Assembly (NCBI RefSeq): GCF_003313245.1
Contig: NZ_QJSD01000002.1
Location: 62,001-126,000 of the forward strand
Reading direction: 5' to 3'
Length of the DNA stretch: 64,000 nucleotides
Origin: Primorskyibacter marinus
GTDB taxonomy: Bacteria > Pseudomonadota > Alphaproteobacteria > Rhodobacterales > Rhodobacteraceae
Under the pieces are notes generated by a model. It saw only the letters and a list, made by a program, of their open reading frames with translations. It made no database searches and was not told the origin of the DNA. The position numbers were made by a program, and so were the translations under genes. Positions 34,204-42,989 of the stretch are shown here, in pieces. How positions within the stretch are numbered: the stretch's first letter is position 1; each line of letters starts with the position of its first letter.

Positions 34204-35033
34204 TGCGCACCGCCCTGCTGCAAATGACCTCGTCGGACGATCCGGTGCAGAACCTCGGCCATGTCCGGGGTCTTCTGCACGAGGCTGCCGCAGCAGGCGC
34301 AGGCTTTGCCTTGACGCCCGAGGTTACCAATTGCGTGTCGCTCAGCAGGACGCATCAGGCACAGGTGCTGCGCAATGAGGCACAGGATGCAACCCTCGCG
34401 GGCCTGCGCGACACCGCGGCAAAGCTTGGTATCTGGCTGCTGATCGGATCGCTTGCCGTAAAGTCCGACCCGCCGGAGGACCGCTTTGCCAACCGGTCTT
34501 TCCTGATTGCACCGGATGGCGAGATCCGCGCGCGTTATGACAAGATCCACATGTTCGACGTGGATGTGTCAGAAACCGAAAGCTACCGCGAATCCTCGGG
34601 CTACGCACCCGGAGACCGCGCCGTGGTCGCGCCGACGCCCTTCGGCACGCTTGGCCTCAGCATCTGCTACGACATCCGCTTCCCGCATCTTTACCGGGCA
34701 TTGGCGCAGGCGGGCGCGCAAATCCTGACGGTGCCCTCGGCCTTTTCGCCTGTCACGGGGGCGGCCCATTGGGAAAGCCTGCTGCGCGCCCGCGCGATCG
34801 AGACCGGTGCCTGGGTCCTGGCCCCTGCGCAAACCGGCACGCACCCCGCCAGCACCGGCAAAAGCCGCAGCACCTACGGGCATTCGATGGTCATCTCACC
34901 CTGGGGAGAGGTCATCGCAGATGCGGGCACCGAACCGGGGCTGACCCTTGTCGATCTTGACCTGAATGCCGTAAGCAAAGCGCGGGCGCGGATTCCGTCC
35001 CTGACCCATACGCGCAGCTTTGAAAGCCCCTGA
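34203..35033 (+). CDS. Carbon-nitrogen hydrolase (Nit1/Nit2-like; probable deaminated glutathione amidase)
   Basis: A 276-residue nitrilase-superfamily amidase. The catalytic triad is E40 ('LTPE'), K114 ('RYDKIHMFDVD') and C155 ('GLSICYDIRFPHL'). The sequence around the lysine and 'GRA/HSMVISPWGEV' matches the Nit1 branch, which hydrolyses deaminated glutathione made by transaminase side reactions. Its position directly after glutaredoxin 3 fits a glutathione theme. The start and stop each overlap neighbours by one base. Confidence 0.88.
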   Translation: MRTALLQMTSSDDPVQNLGHVRGLLHEAAAAGAGFALTPEVTNCVSLSRTHQAQVLRNEAQDATLAGLRDTAAKLGIWLLIGSLAVKSDPPEDRFANRSFLIAPDGEIRARYDKIHMFDVDVSETESYRESSGYAPGDRAVVAPTPFGTLGLSICYDIRFPHLYRALAQAGAQILTVPSAFSPVTGAAHWESLLRARAIETGAWVLAPAQTGTHPASTGKSRSTYGHSMVISPWGEVIADAGTEPGLTLVDLDLNAVSKARARIPSLTHTRSFESP

Positions 35034-35476
35034 TGTCGGATTCGATCAACGCCACCGCCGCCTTGTTGTTCAGCGAATTGCTGACCGCCGATCAGCTATT
35101 GCGCAACCGGTTGAACAAGGTGCTGCCGAACAAGATGGAGATTTCGCATTTCTCGGTGCTGAACCACCTTGCGCGTGCGACGGGCGAACGCAGCCCCGCG
35201 CAGCTTGCCCGCGCGTTTCACCTGACACGCGGTGCGATGACAAACACCCTGACCAAGCTGGAGAATGCGGGCTATGTCCATATCCGCCCGGATTGGGAGG
35301 ATGCCCGCCGCAAGATGGTCGCGATCAGCCCCGCAGGCCTTGCCGCGCGCAACGCCGCCGTTGCAGCCATCACCCCGATGATCGCCGACCTTGTCGTCGA
35401 TCTCGGCGATACCCGCGTCAAATCCGTCCTGCCGGTCCTGCGCGAACTGCGGCTGAAGCTGGAAACCGATCCTTAG
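35033..35476 (+). CDS. MarR family transcriptional regulator
   Basis: A 147-residue winged-helix regulator. The HTH is at about residues 60-83 ('SPAQLARAFHLTRGAMTNTL') with the wing 'VHIRPDWEDARRKMVAISPAG', the MarR signature D-X-R. Helices at both ends form the dimer. There is no sensory domain beyond the pocket and no obvious redox cysteine. Its start overlaps the amidase stop by one base (TGATG), so it may control the comF-grxC-nit operon or act elsewhere; the ligand is unknown. Confidence 0.88.
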   Translation: MSDSINATAALLFSELLTADQLLRNRLNKVLPNKMEISHFSVLNHLARATGERSPAQLARAFHLTRGAMTNTLTKLENAGYVHIRPDWEDARRKMVAISPAGLAARNAAVAAITPMIADLVVDLGDTRVKSVLPVLRELRLKLETDP

Positions 35477-35587
35477 CACGGGCCAGGGGCAGCAGTCCGA
35501 CGCAACGCAGCTATCCCGCCACGCGACACATATCTGCTGACCCGGCCTATCGATAAAACAGGCACGGCTTGCCAGATTCGGATCGCG

Positions 35588-37078
35588 TCAGGACGCCCCC
35601 ATGACCACCGTGATCAGGAACAGGATCGTTCCCGACAATATGGCAGCGGCCGGAACGGTGATGACCCAGGCCGCAATGATCGTCATGAAATGGGACCGGC
35701 GCACCAGCTTTCGCCGCCGCCGTTCAGCGGCGGGGTATGTGGGGCGGTCGGGCATGGTCAGGCGCGCCTTCTTGATGCGCCTTTCCGTATCCCATTCCCT
35801 GAAAAACCCAACGCCGAACACGCCGCCCACCGCGATATGGGTGGAACTGACCGGAATCCCCAGCCAGCTTGCCAGAATGACCGTGATGGCCGCGGACAGG
35901 GCAACGCAATAGGCCCGCATCGGGTTCAGCTTGGTGATCTGGCTTCCGACCATCCGGATCAGCTTTGGTCCGAACAGAAGCAGCCCGAAGGAAATGCCGA
36001 ACGCCCCCAGCACCATGACCCAGAACGGAATGCTGACAGCATCGGTGAAGTTGCCCGATTGCGAGGCCTGCACGATCGCCGCAAGCGGTCCAACCGCGTT
36101 TGCGACATCATTCGCACCATGCGCAAAACTCAGCAGCGCGGCGGACACGACCAGCGGGATGCCGAACAGGGTCTTGAGCGATTTGTTGCGGTTCTCCAGC
36201 CCTTCGGATTTTCGCCGGATCACCGGGATCATCACGATCCAGGACAGGACACCCGCCACCGCACCGATCAGCAAGGTGGTTGTCAGATCGAACTGGATAA
36301 CCTTCTTGAAGCCTTTCAGTGCCAGATAGGCAGAAAAGGCACCGGCCATGATGCCCACAAGAACCGGCACCCATTTGCGCGCGGCCGCGATCTTGTCGTC
36401 CCGGTAGATGATCCTGGATTTGATGAACCACAGGAACAGCGCCGCAATCGCACCGCCAAGAATCGGGGAAATCACCCAACTGGCGGCGATCTTGCTCATG
36501 GTGATCCAGTTCACGGCACCGAACCCTGCGGCGACGATGCCTGCGCCCATGACGCCGCCCACAACCGAATGCGTTGTCGATACCGGTGCCCCGACCCATG
36601 TCGCCAGATTGACCCAAAGTGCAGCGGACAAAAGCGCGGCCATCATTGCCCAGATGAACATTTCCGCCGTGGCCATGCTTTCCGGCGCGATGATCCCCTT
36701 GGCAATGGTCGAGACGACATCGCCCCCCGCAAGCAACGCACCCGCGCTTTCAAAGATGACAGCGATGGCAATCGCGCCGCCCATGCTCAGCGCGTTGGCC
36801 CCGACCGCCGGACCCATATTGTTGGCAACATCATTCGCGCCGATATTCAGCGCCATATAGGCACCAAGACAGGCGGCCACGATCACGATCAGCGAATTGT
36901 TGGTCTGTCCGAAGAAAAGTGCTGCGGTCAGGCCCGCCATAACGACAAAGACCAGCGAAATTGCGGGTCCGACCATCGGGCGCCCGACATAGCTTGTTGC
37001 GATCTCCAGACTGGAGAACCGCGCCAGATCGCGATCCAGAGTCTCAAGGTGGCGGGGATCGCCGTGCTCTTGTGTCAT
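35588..37078 (-). CDS. PiT family inorganic phosphate transporter
   Basis: A 496-residue polytopic membrane protein. The two PHO4 signatures 'GANDVANNMGPAVGA' (about residues 80-94) and '[16 protein letters not shown]' (about 335) show the family's internal duplication, and 'GAPVSTTHSVVGGVMGAG' and 'GIPVSSTHIAVGGVFGVG' repeat likewise. It imports phosphate with H+ or Na+ across the inner membrane. A basic cytoplasmic stretch ('RPTYPAAERRRRKLVRR') precedes the last span. ATG 37078 is behind GAGGGA. No phoU-like gene is adjacent. Confidence 0.93.
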   Translation of the reverse strand: MTQEHGDPRHLETLDRDLARFSSLEIATSYVGRPMVGPAISLVFVVMAGLTAALFFGQTNNSLIVIVAACLGAYMALNIGANDVANNMGPAVGANALSMGGAIAIAVIFESAGALLAGGDVVSTIAKGIIAPESMATAEMFIWAMMAALLSAALWVNLATWVGAPVSTTHSVVGGVMGAGIVAAGFGAVNWITMSKIAASWVISPILGGAIAALFLWFIKSRIIYRDDKIAAARKWVPVLVGIMAGAFSAYLALKGFKKVIQFDLTTTLLIGAVAGVLSWIVMIPVIRRKSEGLENRNKSLKTLFGIPLVVSAALLSFAHGANDVANAVGPLAAIVQASQSGNFTDAVSIPFWVMVLGAFGISFGLLLFGPKLIRMVGSQITKLNPMRAYCVALSAAITVILASWLGIPVSSTHIAVGGVFGVGFFREWDTERRIKKARLTMPDRPTYPAAERRRRKLVRRSHFMTIIAAWVITVPAAAILSGTILFLITVVMGAS

Positions 37079-37216
37079 GTTATTCCCTCGGGACATTTGC
37101 CCCTCTCTAGACTCCAACTGCGGGAAAGATCAATCGGCGCATTGTCAGGATTGCGGGGTCGCCCCGACGGCAGAGGGCTTATGTACCGATCATCGGCACA
37201 AAAAGCACAAAAGGCC

Positions 37217-37972
37217 TCAAACGGACGGCCCCGGTTTCAGGCTGGCGGTGACGTAGTTCACGCTCAGGTCGCGGTCGGACAGGCGCCATTGCCAGGTGAT
37301 CGGGTTGAAGACGAACCCCTTGCGATCCACCGGATCAAGCCCCGCCTTGCGCAACAGCTCGAACAGCTCTTCCGGTGTGATGAACTTGGCCCATTCATGC
37401 GTCCCCTTCGGCAGCCAGCGCATCACATATTCCGCGCCGACAATCGCCATGGCAAAGCTTTTGGGGTTGCGGTTGATCGTCGAACAGATGTGTAACCCGT
37501 TGGGTTTCAACAAGTCTTTGCAGGCCGTGAGATAGGCAAGCGGGTCGGCCACATGCTCGACCACTTCCATGTTCAGCACCACGTCGAACTGTTCTTCGGC
37601 TGCTGCCATCGCCTCGGCCGTGGTGTGGCGATAATCGATCTCCAGTCCCGATTGCTGCGCGTGAACCTGCGCGACGGGGATGTTACCTTCTGCCGCATCC
37701 GCACCGACCACCGTTGCGCCCAGCCGTGCCATCGGTTCGCATAAAAGCCCGCCACCACAGCCGATGTCCAGAATGCGCAGGCCTTCAAACGGCCTCAAGT
37801 CATTGAGATCGCGATCAAATTCTCCCGCGATCTGGTTGGTGATGTAATCCAGCCTGCACGGATTAAGCATGTGCAGCGGTTTGAATTTGCCGTTCGGATC
37901 CCACCATTCGGCGGCCATCGCTTCGAATTTGGCAATTTCCGACGGGTCGACCGTGGTCTGAGTTGCCTGCAT
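37217..37972 (-). CDS. ubiG: Ubiquinone biosynthesis O-methyltransferase UbiG
   Basis: A 251-residue enzyme performing both O-methylations of ubiquinone synthesis. '[20 protein letters not shown]' near residues 21-40 is a UbiG hallmark. The SAM motif '[20 protein letters not shown]' and '[10 protein letters not shown]' follow, and the C-terminus contains '[27 protein letters not shown]', quoted as a region at about residues 173-199. ATG 37972; its 5' end is 48 bases from the divergent pip start, so promoters must be compact. Confidence 0.95.
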   Translation of the reverse strand: MQATQTTVDPSEIAKFEAMAAEWWDPNGKFKPLHMLNPCRLDYITNQIAGEFDRDLNDLRPFEGLRILDIGCGGGLLCEPMARLGATVVGADAAEGNIPVAQVHAQQSGLEIDYRHTTAEAMAAAEEQFDVVLNMEVVEHVADPLAYLTACKDLLKPNGLHICSTINRNPKSFAMAIVGAEYVMRWLPKGTHEWAKFITPEELFELLRKAGLDPVDRKGFVFNPITWQWRLSDRDLSVNYVTASLKPGPSV

Positions 37973-38020
37973 CGCGAAGTTCCTGTGTTTTTTGTCAGCT
38001 TGTCCATATATAGATCGGTC

Positions 38021-38992
38021 ATGGACAAATTCTCGGGCCAAAAGCGCGCAGTGCAGCATCTTTATCCACCCCTCGATCCGTTCGACCAACGCATGATGGA
38101 GGTCGGAGGCGGACACACGATCTATGTCGAGCAATGCGGCAATCCGGACGGGATTCCGGTGATCGTGCTGCATGGCGGTCCCGGCGGCGGGTGCAGCCCG
38201 ACGATGCGGCGTTATTTCGACCCCAGGGTCTATCGTGTGGTGCTTTTCGATCAGCGCGGATGTGGTCGGTCGCGGCCTCATGCCAGCGTCATCAACAACA
38301 CGACATGGGATCTGGTCGCCGATATTGAACAGATCCGCGAGGATTTGGGGGTCGAGAAATTCATCGTCTTCGGCGGCAGCTGGGGCGCGACGCTGGCGCT
38401 GATCTATGCCGAAACGCATCCCCGGCATGTCAGCAATCTGGTGCTGCGCGGCGTCTTCATGATGACGCAGGCGGAACTGGACTGGTTCTATGGTGGCGGT
38501 GCGGGATTGTTCTGGCCCGAACCCTGGGCGCGCTTCTCTGACCTGATCCCGGAAGAAGAACGGCACGACATGATCGGCGCCTATCACAAGCGATTGTTTT
38601 CGAATGATCTGCGGATCGAGACGCAATATGCAAAGGCTTGGTCTGCATGGGAAAATGCGTTGGCTTCGGTCTATTCCAGCGGATCGGGTGGCGATGCGCC
38701 GGGGGAATATGCGCGGGCCTTTGCGCGGTTGGAAAACCACTATTTCACCAATGCGGGCTTTCTGGATTTTGACGGTCAGATCCTCGCCCATGTTGACCGG
38801 ATCGCGCATATTCCCGGCGTGATCGTGCAGGGCCGCTACGATATGATCTGCCCGCCGGAACGTGCCTGGCAACTGGCGAATGCGTGGCCAAATGCGGAAC
38901 TGCGCATGATCCGCAACGCTGGTCACGCGTTGTCCGAACCCGGCATCAGCGCAGAGCTGGTCAAAATCATGGATCAACTCACCGGCCGCTAA
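38021..38992 (+). CDS. pip: Prolyl aminopeptidase
   Basis: A 323-residue alpha/beta hydrolase that removes N-terminal proline from peptides. The oxyanion motif 'HGGPGGG' (about residue 46), '[11 protein letters not shown]', the nucleophile serine in '[10 protein letters not shown]' (about residue 118), the aspartate in 'QGRYDMICP' and the histidine in 'NAGHALSEP' complete the catalytic machinery. It has the length and layout of the bacterial monomeric family. It may help use peptides imported by the ABC system encoded downstream, but it is separated by 93 bases. Confidence 0.93.
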   Translation: MDKFSGQKRAVQHLYPPLDPFDQRMMEVGGGHTIYVEQCGNPDGIPVIVLHGGPGGGCSPTMRRYFDPRVYRVVLFDQRGCGRSRPHASVINNTTWDLVADIEQIREDLGVEKFIVFGGSWGATLALIYAETHPRHVSNLVLRGVFMMTQAELDWFYGGGAGLFWPEPWARFSDLIPEEERHDMIGAYHKRLFSNDLRIETQYAKAWSAWENALASVYSSGSGGDAPGEYARAFARLENHYFTNAGFLDFDGQILAHVDRIAHIPGVIVQGRYDMICPPERAWQLANAWPNAELRMIRNAGHALSEPGISAELVKIMDQLTGR

Positions 38993-39085
38993 AGCCGGAC
39001 GCAACGTTCCTCGGCGCAGGGGTTTACTTAGATCCGTCAGCGGGTACGCTTAGCGCCGCCAGCAGAAACAACTGAAAGAGGTCAG

Positions 39086-40084
39086 GTGTCATCAGTCTTT
39101 CGCATCATCTTGCAGCGCATTGCGCTGGGTGTGCTGACCCTGTTCATCGTATCAATTGTTATCTTCACGGCGGTAAACATGCTGCCCGGCGATTTTGCGC
39201 AGGCGATCCTGGGGCAGGCCGCCACACCAGAGGCGATCGCCGCGATCCGGCAGGACCTTGGATTGGATCAACCTCCGGTAAGCCGCTATATCACCTGGCT
39301 TGCTGGCGCGGTGCAGGGGGATCTGGGGTCGTCCTTCGCGCAGGCAAACTTTGCCAGCTTCGTCGGCGAAAGCACCGGTGGCGGCGAAGTCACGGTTGCC
39401 ACGCAGATCGCGCCACGATTTGCCAACACGATGTTTCTTGCCGGCGTCACGGCCTGCATTGCGGTGCCGTTTTCGATCTTTCTGGGCGTTCTGGCGGCGC
39501 TTTATCGCAATTCGGCTTTCGACAAGGCGGCGAATGTCTTCACGCTCAGTTCAATTTCCAGCCCCGAGTTTTTTCTGGCCTATGTGCTGATCCTGTTCCT
39601 TGCTGTGCTCAACCCGGTGCTGCCGTCCCTGTCAAATATCTATGAGGGCATGGGCTTTGGTGAACGTCTGCAAAAGACGCTGTTGCCCGCGTTGACGCTG
39701 ACGCTGGTGGTCACGGCGCATATGATGCGCATGACGCGCGCGGCCATCATCAACCTGCTCGCCTCGCCCTATATCGAGATGGCGCGGCTGAAGGGCATCT
39801 CGCCCCTGCGGGTGATCGTCAGGCACGCTTTGCCCAATGCGCTGGCGCCGATCATCAACGTCGTCGCGCTGAACCTTGCCTATCTCATCACTGGCGTGGT
39901 CGTGGTGGAGGTGGTCTTTGTCTATCCCGGCATTGGGCAGTTGTTCGTGGACGGGGTCAAGAACCGCGACATCCCGCTTGTGCAGGCCTGCTGCCTGATT
40001 TTCGCGGCGGCCTATATCCTGCTGAACCTGACGGCGGATATCATGTCGCTCCTGTCCAATCCGCGCCTGAGGCACCCCAAATGA
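39086..40084 (+). CDS. Oligopeptide/dipeptide-type ABC importer permease, DppB-like
   Basis: A 332-residue permease of the DppB/OppB family. It begins with the usual first span and 'DFAQAILGQAATPEAIAAIRQDLGLDQP' in the first periplasmic loop. The EAA loop ('EMARLKGISPLRVIVRHALPNAL', about residues 231-253) contacts the ATPase. Six spans are visible. The start is GTG 39086 behind GAAAGAGG. The next permease overlaps by 4 bases. The operon order is B-like permease, C-like permease, fused ATPase, then binding protein. Confidence 0.92.
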   Translation: MSSVFRIILQRIALGVLTLFIVSIVIFTAVNMLPGDFAQAILGQAATPEAIAAIRQDLGLDQPPVSRYITWLAGAVQGDLGSSFAQANFASFVGESTGGGEVTVATQIAPRFANTMFLAGVTACIAVPFSIFLGVLAALYRNSAFDKAANVFTLSSISSPEFFLAYVLILFLAVLNPVLPSLSNIYEGMGFGERLQKTLLPALTLTLVVTAHMMRMTRAAIINLLASPYIEMARLKGISPLRVIVRHALPNALAPIINVVALNLAYLITGVVVVEVVFVYPGIGQLFVDGVKNRDIPLVQACCLIFAAAYILLNLTADIMSLLSNPRLRHPK

Positions 40085-41253
40085 GCGTGATACCTTGGAT
40101 CCTGCTGGTGGTGCTGGCGCTTGGATTTGCCGGGTGGGTATTCCGTCTGGCCGGGCAGCGGGTCACGCACAACAAGCCCGATTTCCGCGACATGCCGTTC
40201 GGCGTCGCTTTTGGCTATGCTCTGGCGGCAGGGGCGTTGCTTGGCGGGATTTGGCTGTGGTTTCAGCCCGGCGCGGCGTTCTTTCGCTGGGCGATCCAGG
40301 GTGTCGTGGCCCTCGCAATCGTCGCTTGGCTTTTCCGCCTGCTGGGCCGCGCGGTGGGGACGTTCGGCACACGCAAGCTGTTTCGCGAGATGCCTTTGAC
40401 CGCCAGTTTCGGTATCCTCGTCATCCTGATCTATGCGGTCCTTGCGATTTTTGCCGGGGCCATCGCGCCGCATGGGCAGGAAGAGGTCTTCGCCCGCGTC
40501 AATATCCTGCCCGGTGGCAACCCTGAAACCGGGGGCGATCCGGCCTTTCCGCTTGGCACCGATCAGATCGGACGCGACCTGCTGTCCCGCCTGATTTACG
40601 GCGCGCAGAATACCGTGGGCATTGCGTTCGTCACGACCTGCCTTGCGTTCCTGCTTGGCGGGACGCTGGGGTTTTTGGCGGCGACTTTGCAAGGTTGGCT
40701 GGATCAGGTGCTCAGCCGCGCGGTGGATGTGCTGATGGCGATCCCATCGCTGATCTTTGCGTTGCTTCTGATGACCATTGCCAGCGCATGGGCGGGGTCC
40801 GAGAAATGGCTGCTGACCGTCTATATGATCGTCATCATTGCGGTGATCGATTCCACCCGCGTGTTCCGTCTGGCGCGCGCTGTCGGGCTGAACATCGTGG
40901 TGATGGATTACATCGAAGCGGCGAAACTGCGCGGCGAGGGGCTGGGATACCTGATCTTCAAGGAGATCCTGCCAAACGCCTACGCGCCCTTGCTGGCAGA
41001 GTTCGGGCTGCGGTTCTGTTTCGTCTTCCTGACCATTGCCTCGCTCAGCTTTCTGGGCGTCGGGATCCAGCCGCCGCTTGCAGATTGGGGCACAATGGTG
41101 CGGGATCTGTCGCAGTTCATCAATTTCGCCGCATTTTCGCCGCTGACTGCCGCGCTGCCGCTTCTGGCCGCGGGTGCGATTGCGCTGCTGACGGTCGCGG
41201 TGAACTTCGTGGTGGACTGGATGCTGCACCGGACCTCGGGGCTGAAGGATTGA
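40081..41253 (+). CDS. Oligopeptide-type ABC importer permease, DppC-like, with N-terminal extension
   Basis: A 390-residue permease, longer than usual DppC/OppC (about 300). The core from about residue 110 has the family start 'LTASFGILVILIYAVLAIFAGAIAPHG', quoted as a region, 'LGTDQIGRDLLSRLIYGA', and the EAA loop 'IEAAKLRGEGLGYLIFKEILPN' (about residues 279-300). The first 105 residues add about three further membrane segments ('ILLVVLALGFAGWVF', 'YALAAGALLGGIWLW', 'AIQGVVALAIVAWLF') that I cannot explain from the family. The ATG overlaps the preceding stop. Confidence 0.9.
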   Translation: MSVIPWILLVVLALGFAGWVFRLAGQRVTHNKPDFRDMPFGVAFGYALAAGALLGGIWLWFQPGAAFFRWAIQGVVALAIVAWLFRLLGRAVGTFGTRKLFREMPLTASFGILVILIYAVLAIFAGAIAPHGQEEVFARVNILPGGNPETGGDPAFPLGTDQIGRDLLSRLIYGAQNTVGIAFVTTCLAFLLGGTLGFLAATLQGWLDQVLSRAVDVLMAIPSLIFALLLMTIASAWAGSEKWLLTVYMIVIIAVIDSTRVFRLARAVGLNIVVMDYIEAAKLRGEGLGYLIFKEILPNAYAPLLAEFGLRFCFVFLTIASLSFLGVGIQPPLADWGTMVRDLSQFINFAAFSPLTAALPLLAAGAIALLTVAVNFVVDWMLHRTSGLKD

Positions 41254-41257
41254 ACCG

Positions 41258-42907
41258 ATGACAGACCTTCTGTTGAAAATTCGCGGCTTGAAGATCGAAG
41301 GCCGGGCGGACGAGATGTGGCAGCCGATCATCAACGGCGTGGATCTGGACCTGCACAAGGGCGAGGTTCTGGGCCTGATCGGTGAAAGCGGCGCGGGCAA
41401 ATCCACCATCGGACTGGCCGGGATGGGCTTTACCCGCGACGGCGTGCGCATTTCCAGTGGTTCGGTTGAATTTGACGGCATTGATCTGGTCAAGGCGTCC
41501 GCCGAGACCAAGCGCAAGCTGCGGGGCACCCGCATCGCCTATGTCGCGCAATCGGCGGCTGCCAGCTTTAACCCCGCGCATAAGCTGATCGACCAACATA
41601 CAGAGGCTCCGGTTCAGCATGGCGTCATGTCGCGCGGCGAAGGCGCTGCCGACGCGGTGGATCTGTATCGTCGCTTGCGTCTGCCCAACCCCGAGGAAAT
41701 CGGCTTTCGCTACCCGCATCAGGTGTCCGGCGGACAGTTGCAGCGCGCGATGACGGCGATGGCGATGTCCTGCCGCCCGGATCTGATCATCTTTGACGAG
41801 CCGACGACAGCGCTGGATGTCACAACCCAGATCGAGGTTCTGGCTGCGATCCGAGATATCGTCGAGCAATTCGATACTGCCGCGATCTACATCACCCATG
41901 ATCTGGCGGTGGTGGCGCAGATGGCCGACCGCATCAAGGTGCTGTTGCAGGGGGACGAGGTCGAAGAGGCCGAAACCCGCGAGATGCTGTCCCACCCGAA
42001 AGAGGACTACACCAAAAGCCTTTGGGCAGTGCGCGAATTCAAGCGCCCGCAAAAGCCTGCGGTGGATTCCGGCGCTGTGCCGGTTGTCTCTGTCCGCAAG
42101 GTGACCGCCGCTTACGGGCCAGTAAAGGTGCTGCGGAACGTCAGTTTCGACATCCATGAGGGGCGCACCGTGGCAGTTGTGGGCGAAAGCGGCTCTGGCA
42201 AATCCACTGCGGCGCGCTGCATCACCGGGTTGCTGCCGCCGCTGGCTGGGTCGATCATGGTCGACGGGGTCGAGATGCCCGCCGATTACCGTAAACGCAG
42301 CAAGGATCAGTTGCGTCAGGTGCAGATGATCTACCAGATGGCGGACACCGCGCTGAACCCGCGCAAGACCATCGGCGAGATCATCGGCCGGCCCGTGCAA
42401 TTCTACATGGGTCTGCGCGGGCGTGATCGGCGCCGCCGCGTCGAACAGTTGCTGGATGAGATTGAACTGCCCGCCGATCAGTATTTCGACCGCCTGCCGT
42501 CAGAACTGTCTGGCGGTCAAAAGCAACGCATCGGCATTGCTCGTGCGCTTGCCGCCGAACCGCGGTTCATCATTTGTGACGAGGTCACGAGCGCGCTGGA
42601 TCAATTGGTTGCCGAAGGCATCCTTAAACTGCTGGCGCGCCTTCAGGACGAATTGAAACTCAGCTATATGTTCATAACCCATGATCTTGCGACGGTGCGA
42701 TCCATCGCCGACGAGGTGGTTGTGATGAAAGAGGGGCAGGTGATCGAACAGGGGCCAAAGGACGAGATGTTCCGCCCGCCGCATCACGCCTATACCGATC
42801 TGCTGCTCAGTTCCGTGCCGGAAATGGACCCGGATTGGCTGACAAACCTTCTTGCGGAACGTGGAGTTGATAACGTTGGCGACGCCGCAGTTGATAAGAT
42901 GGGATGA
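41258..42907 (+). CDS. ABC importer ATPase, DppD-DppF fusion
   Basis: A 549-residue protein with two complete ABC ATPase domains. The first has Walker A 'GESGAGKST' (about residue 44), signature 'VSGGQLQRAMTAM' and Walker B 'IIFDEPTTALD'. The second has Walker A 'GESGSGKSTAARC' (about residue 310), signature 'LSGGQKQRIGIARAL' and 'ICDEVTSALD', in which the usual DEPTSALD proline is valine. It replaces separate DppD and DppF subunits. The gene starts 4 bases after the second permease and is followed by a hairpin and the binding-protein gene. Confidence 0.92.
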   Translation: MTDLLLKIRGLKIEGRADEMWQPIINGVDLDLHKGEVLGLIGESGAGKSTIGLAGMGFTRDGVRISSGSVEFDGIDLVKASAETKRKLRGTRIAYVAQSAAASFNPAHKLIDQHTEAPVQHGVMSRGEGAADAVDLYRRLRLPNPEEIGFRYPHQVSGGQLQRAMTAMAMSCRPDLIIFDEPTTALDVTTQIEVLAAIRDIVEQFDTAAIYITHDLAVVAQMADRIKVLLQGDEVEEAETREMLSHPKEDYTKSLWAVREFKRPQKPAVDSGAVPVVSVRKVTAAYGPVKVLRNVSFDIHEGRTVAVVGESGSGKSTAARCITGLLPPLAGSIMVDGVEMPADYRKRSKDQLRQVQMIYQMADTALNPRKTIGEIIGRPVQFYMGLRGRDRRRRVEQLLDEIELPADQYFDRLPSELSGGQKQRIGIARALAAEPRFIICDEVTSALDQLVAEGILKLLARLQDELKLSYMFITHDLATVRSIADEVVVMKEGQVIEQGPKDEMFRPPHHAYTDLLLSSVPEMDPDWLTNLLAERGVDNVGDAAVDKMG

Positions 42908-42944
42908 GAATCACCAACGCCTCGGGGAGGGGTGAGGTGCAGGA

Positions 42945-42963
42945 TTTGCGGAAGTTCCGCAAA
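42945..42963. promoter_or_regulatory. Perfect inverted repeat between the ATPase and binding-protein genes
   Basis: TTTGCGGAA (42945-42953) and TTCCGCAAA (42955-42963) flank a single G, giving a 19-base near-perfect palindrome. It is followed by an A-rich stretch and the Shine-Dalgarno AGGGAGAC. It may be a dyad operator or an intercistronic RNA hairpin that sets binding-protein levels apart from the membrane subunits. Confidence 0.5.
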
Positions 42964-42989
42964 AAACAAAAGTACAGGGAGACGACAAA

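Noticed and set aside
35690-37495. A 601-codon open frame antisense to the phosphate transporter gene
   Set aside because: Composition is rich in R, H, D and Q without motifs, and the opposite strand is a clear PiT transporter.
38062-38070. TTATCCACC, similar to a DnaA box
   Set aside because: A single copy inside the pip coding region with no AT-rich element or cluster; expected by chance.
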